Part shown: positions 61,901 to 64,000 of the stretch, piece after piece
Numbering within the stretch: the stretch's first letter is position 1
Layout: every line of letters starts with the position of its first letter
Source: Anaerolineales bacterium
Lineage (GTDB): Bacteria > Chloroflexota > Anaerolineae > Anaerolineales > Villigracilaceae
Direction: 5' to 3'
Length of the DNA stretch: 64,000 bases
Assembly: GCA_019187665.1 (NCBI GenBank)
Contig: JABARH010000019.1
Location: 1-64,000, forward strand
The notes under the pieces: generated by a model
Told to the model about the DNA's origin: nothing
The model's input: only the letters and a program-made list of their open reading frames with translations
Database searches by the model: none
Translations under genes and position numbers: made by a program

Positions 61901-62078
61901 TCTTGATGACAAGAAATCCGCCCGTGTGCTGCGCGGCGGCGCGTTCTACAATGAACAGAGGTACGTTCGTTGCGCCTACCGCTTCAGGGTCAATCCCATC
62001 TTCAGGAACTTCAACATCGGTTTTCGTGTGGTGGTGGCGTCGCCTCCTATTTCTCTTGGTCCGCGTTCTGGTTCCTGA
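58950..62078 (+). CDS. NACHT NTPase with FGE-fold C-terminal domain, probable DGR target
   Basis: 1042 residues, a STAND-type signalling ATPase. The N-terminal part (1-235) is helical, then has a Gly/Asn-rich strand repeat (PGDKNVIGSGNII, 127-139). NACHT ATPase: Walker A GDPGSGKTT (248-256) and Walker B LILFDGLDEV (349-358). A helical winged region follows. The C-terminal formylglycine-generating-enzyme/C-type-lectin-like domain (about 752-1042) begins FVHIPAGEFTMG. It lacks the catalytic Cys pair of true FGE. The last 40 residues (992-1031) have the layout of a DGR variable region (see findings). A REP-like element is inserted in frame at about 898-920. The start at 58950 has GGAG 5 nt upstream; 58902 and 58938 are alternatives. 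The likely role is sensing a foreign or cell-surface ligand (inference). Confidence 0.9.
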   Translation: MDITQLAADVAKFLEPFLPYLVAGGTAAAQAAGKKFGEAAWKKAEELWGKLKSPKLEETAKDVVKRAEQKPDDPRVRVPLELQLEDVLNGNHTLAYYCQEIVTNTQISAIGTRSVAAETIKDAIVVPGDKNVIGSGNIIADKVFVSPQFANLPVTEIPKNELLQAYYRALAHECKQLPLGIVDPRFLKTAGEDSISLPGIYIDLDVQRSQKEEQNRAGDVAFRLGEENRIPVLEALADSRFRRVVMLGDPGSGKTTCLHYMTYALSMFQLNETSGENLLPEDSPLKTLMPIRLVLREVAAQHIPAHAVRGTAEMIWNALRADIAARLGSEAAVTLLPTLRERILNQPCLILFDGLDEVTESDQKRERLIEAIGQFAAPLRRESYVLVTARPYAYTDSKWHLPGFTAITLLPFNEEQIQRFIGRWYESVRENMKWDEQTANDRGNSLAQAIQEKSYLFDLATRPLLLTLMSTLHTSWGKLPEDRADLYDETVRLLLDRWQRWREVRDVEGNVHTEKSISIALSIEETTVRKALDELAFNVHTRQGQEDGRQPAPADIRAEEVLAAFAPYLPDTVHPRVIIEYLETRAGLLIGRGNGIYSFPHRSFQEYLAACHLNDLPDAASEYCERIQADPAWWREVFLLGMGKMRRGGLGIAVAAVQTLVPALPKETNQSSEKHWQSASLAGQALVEMRLMDDAASQTRYEILLERIRIWLTQLIEQGMLTPRERAEAGDTLARLGDPRFDAARWQLPKESMLGFVHIPAGEFTMGTKEKDIEDLLKKYGGQKDWYEREVEQHVVHLPDFYMERYPVTLAQFKVFVDEAGYKDVSESALQGVPTHPVRYVTWFDALAYCNWLHQKLKEIVPKQKAESKAEENFWQGLLNGKLIVTLPSEAEWEKAARHSPLLAKHFRREQQGEGLGAREFPWQGEFNETLANCNSIIGNTSAVGCFPQGRSAYGLHDMAGNVWEWTRSIYDTYPYKAEAKRENLDDKKSARVLRGGAFYNEQRYVRCAYRFRVNPIFRNFNIGFRVVVASPPISLGPRSGS
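61643..61712. repeat. REP-like element inserted in frame in the FGE domain
   Basis: CTCCCCTCTCC and GGAGAGGGGCTGGGGGCGAGGG are arranged as in the palindrome at 66-112. It adds about 22 residues between AAR and FPWQGEF. Confidence 0.75.
61925..62043 (+). other. Candidate DGR variable region (VR)
   Basis: Encodes VLRGGAF followed by 28 residues and IGFRVV, the layout of VRs in FGE-fold DGR targets. Eight codons end in C with T, G or A in the first two positions (TAC, TAC, TAC, TTC, GTC, ATC, TTC, TTC), at places where template repeats usually carry AAC. Unchanged AAT and AAC codons remain between them. No matching template repeat was found in the window. Confidence 0.7.
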
Positions 62079-62104
62079 GTTCTGTGTTTCTGGTTTCTGA
62101 ATCT

Positions 62105-62139
62105 CCCCGCCGTAAGGCGGGAATTTTTAAAATTTTTTG
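62105..62139 (+). other. GC hairpin with T-rich tail after the target gene
   Basis: CCCGCC / GGCGGG with tetraloop GTAA, followed by AATTTTTAAAATTTTTT. Position and shape would suit either a terminator of the NACHT gene or the cruciform that many DGRs have downstream of the VR. It lies about 65 nt after the VR. Confidence 0.55.
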
Positions 62140-62148
62140 GAGGCTGAC

Positions 62149-62370
62149 ATGCAAGAATCACCCATCTTCACCAAAACCTTCGACATGCTGGCATGGCTTC
62201 TGCCAGCCTCATTAAAATTTCCCAGAGAGCATCGTTTTGTTCTGGCGCAGCGCACACAGAATGCGGCCTTCAACTTTTACGAAGCCATCACAGCGGCTTC
62301 GCTGAGCGAGTCGCCACAGCCAAATTTGAAACAGGCAGATATGGTCGCTTCGGCGCGCCATCCTCAACCT
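62149..62370 (+). pseudogene. avd: avd, 5' half only (DGR accessory variability determinant)
   Basis: Avd is a small four-helix-bundle protein that binds the reverse transcriptase and template RNA of DGRs. The encoded N terminus SPIFTKTFDMLAWLLPASLKFPREH and the segment RFVLAQRTQNAAF are diagnostic of Avd helices 1 and 2. The similarity ends at about residue 65-71. Beyond it the frame continues through a heptamer array and antisense through the M20 gene to 62742. About half of a normal 110-130-residue Avd is therefore missing. GGAGG precedes the ATG, as expected for a once-active gene. Confidence 0.8.
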
Positions 62371-62396
62371 CTGATCACTGATCACTGCTCACTGAA
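62371..62396. repeat. Heptamer array at the avd breakpoint
   Basis: ATCACTG, ATCACTG and CTCACTG, the reverse complement of the 58773-58857 unit. It lies between the last Avd-like codon and the M20 gene, overlapping the M20 stop region. Confidence 0.8.
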
Positions 62397-63486
62397 AGAC
62401 TCTCTCCACCATCCCCGCCACCGACTGCATCCCCGCCTGCATCGGCTCGACATTTACAAATTCTTTCAACGTGTGCGCGCCGCCGCCCGTTGTGATTCCC
62501 ATCACCACCGCAGGGTAGCCCTTGCTGAGCGGCAGGTTTGCATCAGTCGAGCCGCCGATCAGATTCGATTCGACTCCCTGCTCGCGATACGACTGCAACG
62601 CCAACTGAACCAGTGGATGATTCGACGGAATCTGCCCGGCCGGACGTTGACCGATCACCTGCGCCTCCACGCTCACCCCGGGGCGGTTTGCGCTTGCGAT
62701 CAACTCATCCACCCGGAGAATGAGACTCGCCAGCACAGATGAATCCTCCGAACGCATGTCCAGGTCGAGCGAGGCGTGCGCGGCCAGCACGTTGACGCCG
62801 GTGCCGCCCTCGATGCGTCCCACGTTTAATGTCGTGCGCGGGTTGAGCGGCAATTCCAGCAGTGCAATCTGCGAGGCGAGCGAGGTCAATTCATGCACCG
62901 CCGAGGGCTTGCCATAATCCGACCAGGCGTGTCCGCCCGCGCAGGTGACGTTGATGCGATAACGATGCACGCCGATGGCGCGGTGATACACGTGACCAAA
63001 TGCCATGCCTTCCAAAATCAAATATGCGCGCGGGCTTGAACCGAAGCGTTCCACCACCGCTTTCATCCCGCGCAGGTCGCCCAATCCCTCCTCGCCGACA
63101 TTGGCAACCAGCCACACGTCGCCGGGCAGTTGGAGTCCGCGTCCACGCAGGGACCAAATTAACCCGAAGAGCGAAGCGACGCCGAGGGAGTTGTCGCCGA
63201 TGCCGGGCCCGTAGATGCGTCCATTCTCGCGCGAGACGCGCAGGTCGGTCTCGGCGGGGAAGACCGTGTCGAGGTGCGCGGAAACGATCAGCGGCGCGAG
63301 AGTCGCATCCTTGCCCGGCAGGCGCGCAAACACATTGTTCATTTGATCCACGGAGACATCGTTCAATTTTTCTGCGACCAATTGTTCGCGCACGAATGCG
63401 GCGCGTTCTCCCTCCGCAAACGTCGGCGCGGGGATTTGCTGAATTGCGATTGCCATTTCGATCAGTCGTTCCATGTCATGCTTCAT
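62389..63486 (-). CDS. M20 family metallopeptidase
   Basis: 365 residues. A di-zinc exopeptidase or amidohydrolase. Metal ligands are in SAHLDTVFP, GIGDNSLGVA and VANVGEEGLGD (catalytic Glu). A lid domain (about 185-290, with GHAWSDYGKPSAVHE) is present. The C-terminal His is in GGGAHTLKEFV. No signal peptide, so it is cytosolic. Its 3' end meets the array and the truncated avd gene tail to tail; it overlaps the array by 8 nt, but the protein appears complete. Confidence 0.9.
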   Translation of the reverse strand: MKHDMERLIEMAIAIQQIPAPTFAEGERAAFVREQLVAEKLNDVSVDQMNNVFARLPGKDATLAPLIVSAHLDTVFPAETDLRVSRENGRIYGPGIGDNSLGVASLFGLIWSLRGRGLQLPGDVWLVANVGEEGLGDLRGMKAVVERFGSSPRAYLILEGMAFGHVYHRAIGVHRYRINVTCAGGHAWSDYGKPSAVHELTSLASQIALLELPLNPRTTLNVGRIEGGTGVNVLAAHASLDLDMRSEDSSVLASLILRVDELIASANRPGVSVEAQVIGQRPAGQIPSNHPLVQLALQSYREQGVESNLIGGSTDANLPLSKGYPAVVMGITTGGGAHTLKEFVNVEPMQAGMQSVAGMVERVFQ

Positions 63487-64000
63487 TTATATCTTCCTAA
63501 CCATGTCGCGCAATGTGTCCAGCCGCGCCTGCGCCAGGCCGGGCATGCTTCCCAGCGGAAAGAACGGTCCCGAACCTTCGATGGCAAGCGAGGCGGAAAT
63601 GTTTCCATATAACGCGCCTTCCAGCGGGTCGTAATCTTTGTGATAGCCCGCCAGGAAACCGCCGCAGAACGCGTCGCCCGCGCCGGTGGGATCCACCGGT
63701 GAAACCGGGTACGCGGGAATTTCGTAGCGGCGCTTGTTGAGTGAATCGTAAAGCAGTTGTCCCTGCGCGCCGCGCTTGATGACGATGTACTCGCATCCAA
63801 ATTCGCCGATGGCTTCGCACATTTCCCATACATCGTGAGTCTGTCCCCAGAACAACGAGGTGATCTCTTCGAGCGAGGGCAGGAAGGCGGTCAGCCCATT
63901 GCAGATGGCGCGCACATCGCGCATCGCGGCGGGAATCATGTACGTTGAAGACGGGTCGAGTGTGAGGGTACGCATGGCGTTATGAAGCGAGTCGGTGAAT
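63487..64000 (-). CDS. PfkB family carbohydrate kinase, 5' part outside the window
   Basis: The C-terminal 170 residues of a ribokinase-like sugar kinase. The active-site motif DPTGAGDAFCGGFL, with the catalytic Asp, and YIVIKRGAQGQLL are intact. The frame is open to the right edge (residues FTDSLHNA before the first Met at 63975), so the gene continues beyond 64000. It is adjacent to the M20 gene on the same strand. The sugar is not known. Confidence 0.9.
   Translation of the reverse strand, partial: FTDSLHNAMRTLTLDPSSTYMIPAAMRDVRAICNGLTAFLPSLEEITSLFWGQTHDVWEMCEAIGEFGCEYIVIKRGAQGQLLYDSLNKRRYEIPAYPVSPVDPTGAGDAFCGGFLAGYHKDYDPLEGALYGNISASLAIEGSGPFFPLGSMPGLAQARLDTLRDMVRKI

Noticed and set aside
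62371..62742. Continuation of the avd reading frame as a longer protein
   Set aside because: The frame runs through an array and antisense to the M20 peptidase; residues are not Avd-like.
58902..64000. DGR reverse transcriptase or template repeat in the window
   Set aside because: No ORF with RT motifs (such as a YxDD box) and no second copy of the 61925-62043 segment was seen on either strand; reading by eye could miss a diverged template repeat.

Overview
This 64-kb window looks like a chromosomal piece of an Anaerolineae-type member of the Chloroflexota, probably from a metagenome assembly. The reasons are the GC-rich coding sequence, the many secreted or lipid-anchored proteins with Pro/Thr-rich (PTPT) linkers, the set of uncharacterised membrane and sulfatase-like proteins, and the nrfHA pair. 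I see no rRNA, tRNA, CRISPR array or intact insertion sequence. The taxonomic call is inference.

Layout. 1-4.9 kb: a lipoprotein, a Co/Ni energy-coupling-factor transporter operon (cbiM-cbiQ-cbiO) and a second PTPT lipoprotein. 4.9-11.3 kb (mostly minus): an ABC-F ATPase, a DUF115 protein, a HEPN-MNT toxin-antitoxin pair lying between a partial and a complete copy of a short-chain dehydrogenase gene, a frameshifted GxxExxY gene flanked by inverted repeats, and a 2-hydroxyacid dehydrogenase. 11.3-17.3 kb (minus): surface-sugar functions (GT-C-like membrane protein, NeuA-like cytidylyltransferase, membrane sulfatase-fold protein, GT2) and a phosphoribosyltransferase. 17.4-25.7 kb (plus): DUF951, an MGDG-synthase-like GT, tsaE-tsaB-rimI, then a polysaccharide block (sugar dehydrogenase, epimerase, flippase, GT4). 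25.9-30.3 kb: PilZ, PIG-L deacetylase, greA, lysS, two small membrane proteins. 30.3-37.7 kb (minus): three M42 aminopeptidases and an S51 peptidase around a large membrane protein. 37.8-43.1 kb (plus): sbcC, a PCu(A)C copper chaperone, nrfHA (nitrite to ammonium) and a DUF6174 lipoprotein. 43.2-54.6 kb (minus): Crp-type regulator, phosphoribosyltransferases, DUF6159, a TGS/uridine-kinase-like protein, a Tat-exported sulfatase-fold protein, a PanE-like reductase, a thioesterase, a Ser/Thr kinase with a beta-propeller, and a PAP2 phosphatase. 54.7-58.8 kb (plus): transglutaminase and GAF-PAS-class III cyclase. 58.9-64 kb: a NACHT NTPase with a formylglycine-generating-enzyme (FGE)-fold C terminus, a truncated avd gene, an M20 peptidase and a PfkB kinase that runs off the edge.

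The most interesting locus is at 58.9-62.4 kb. The NACHT-FGE protein ends in a segment with the layout of a diversity-generating retroelement (DGR) variable region, and is followed by the first half of an avd gene. I found no template repeat or reverse transcriptase in the window. I read it as a broken or in-trans DGR whose target is a NLR-like sensor.

The second unusual signal is a class of degenerate tandem arrays with 7- or 8-nt units in several unit families. They fill many intergenic gaps and also lie in frame inside unrelated proteins (ABC-F, SbcC, glycosyltransferases, DUF115). One sits exactly where avd is cut off. A third signal is a recurrent -10 box 6-7 nt before start codons with no Shine-Dalgarno sequence, which suggests leaderless transcripts.
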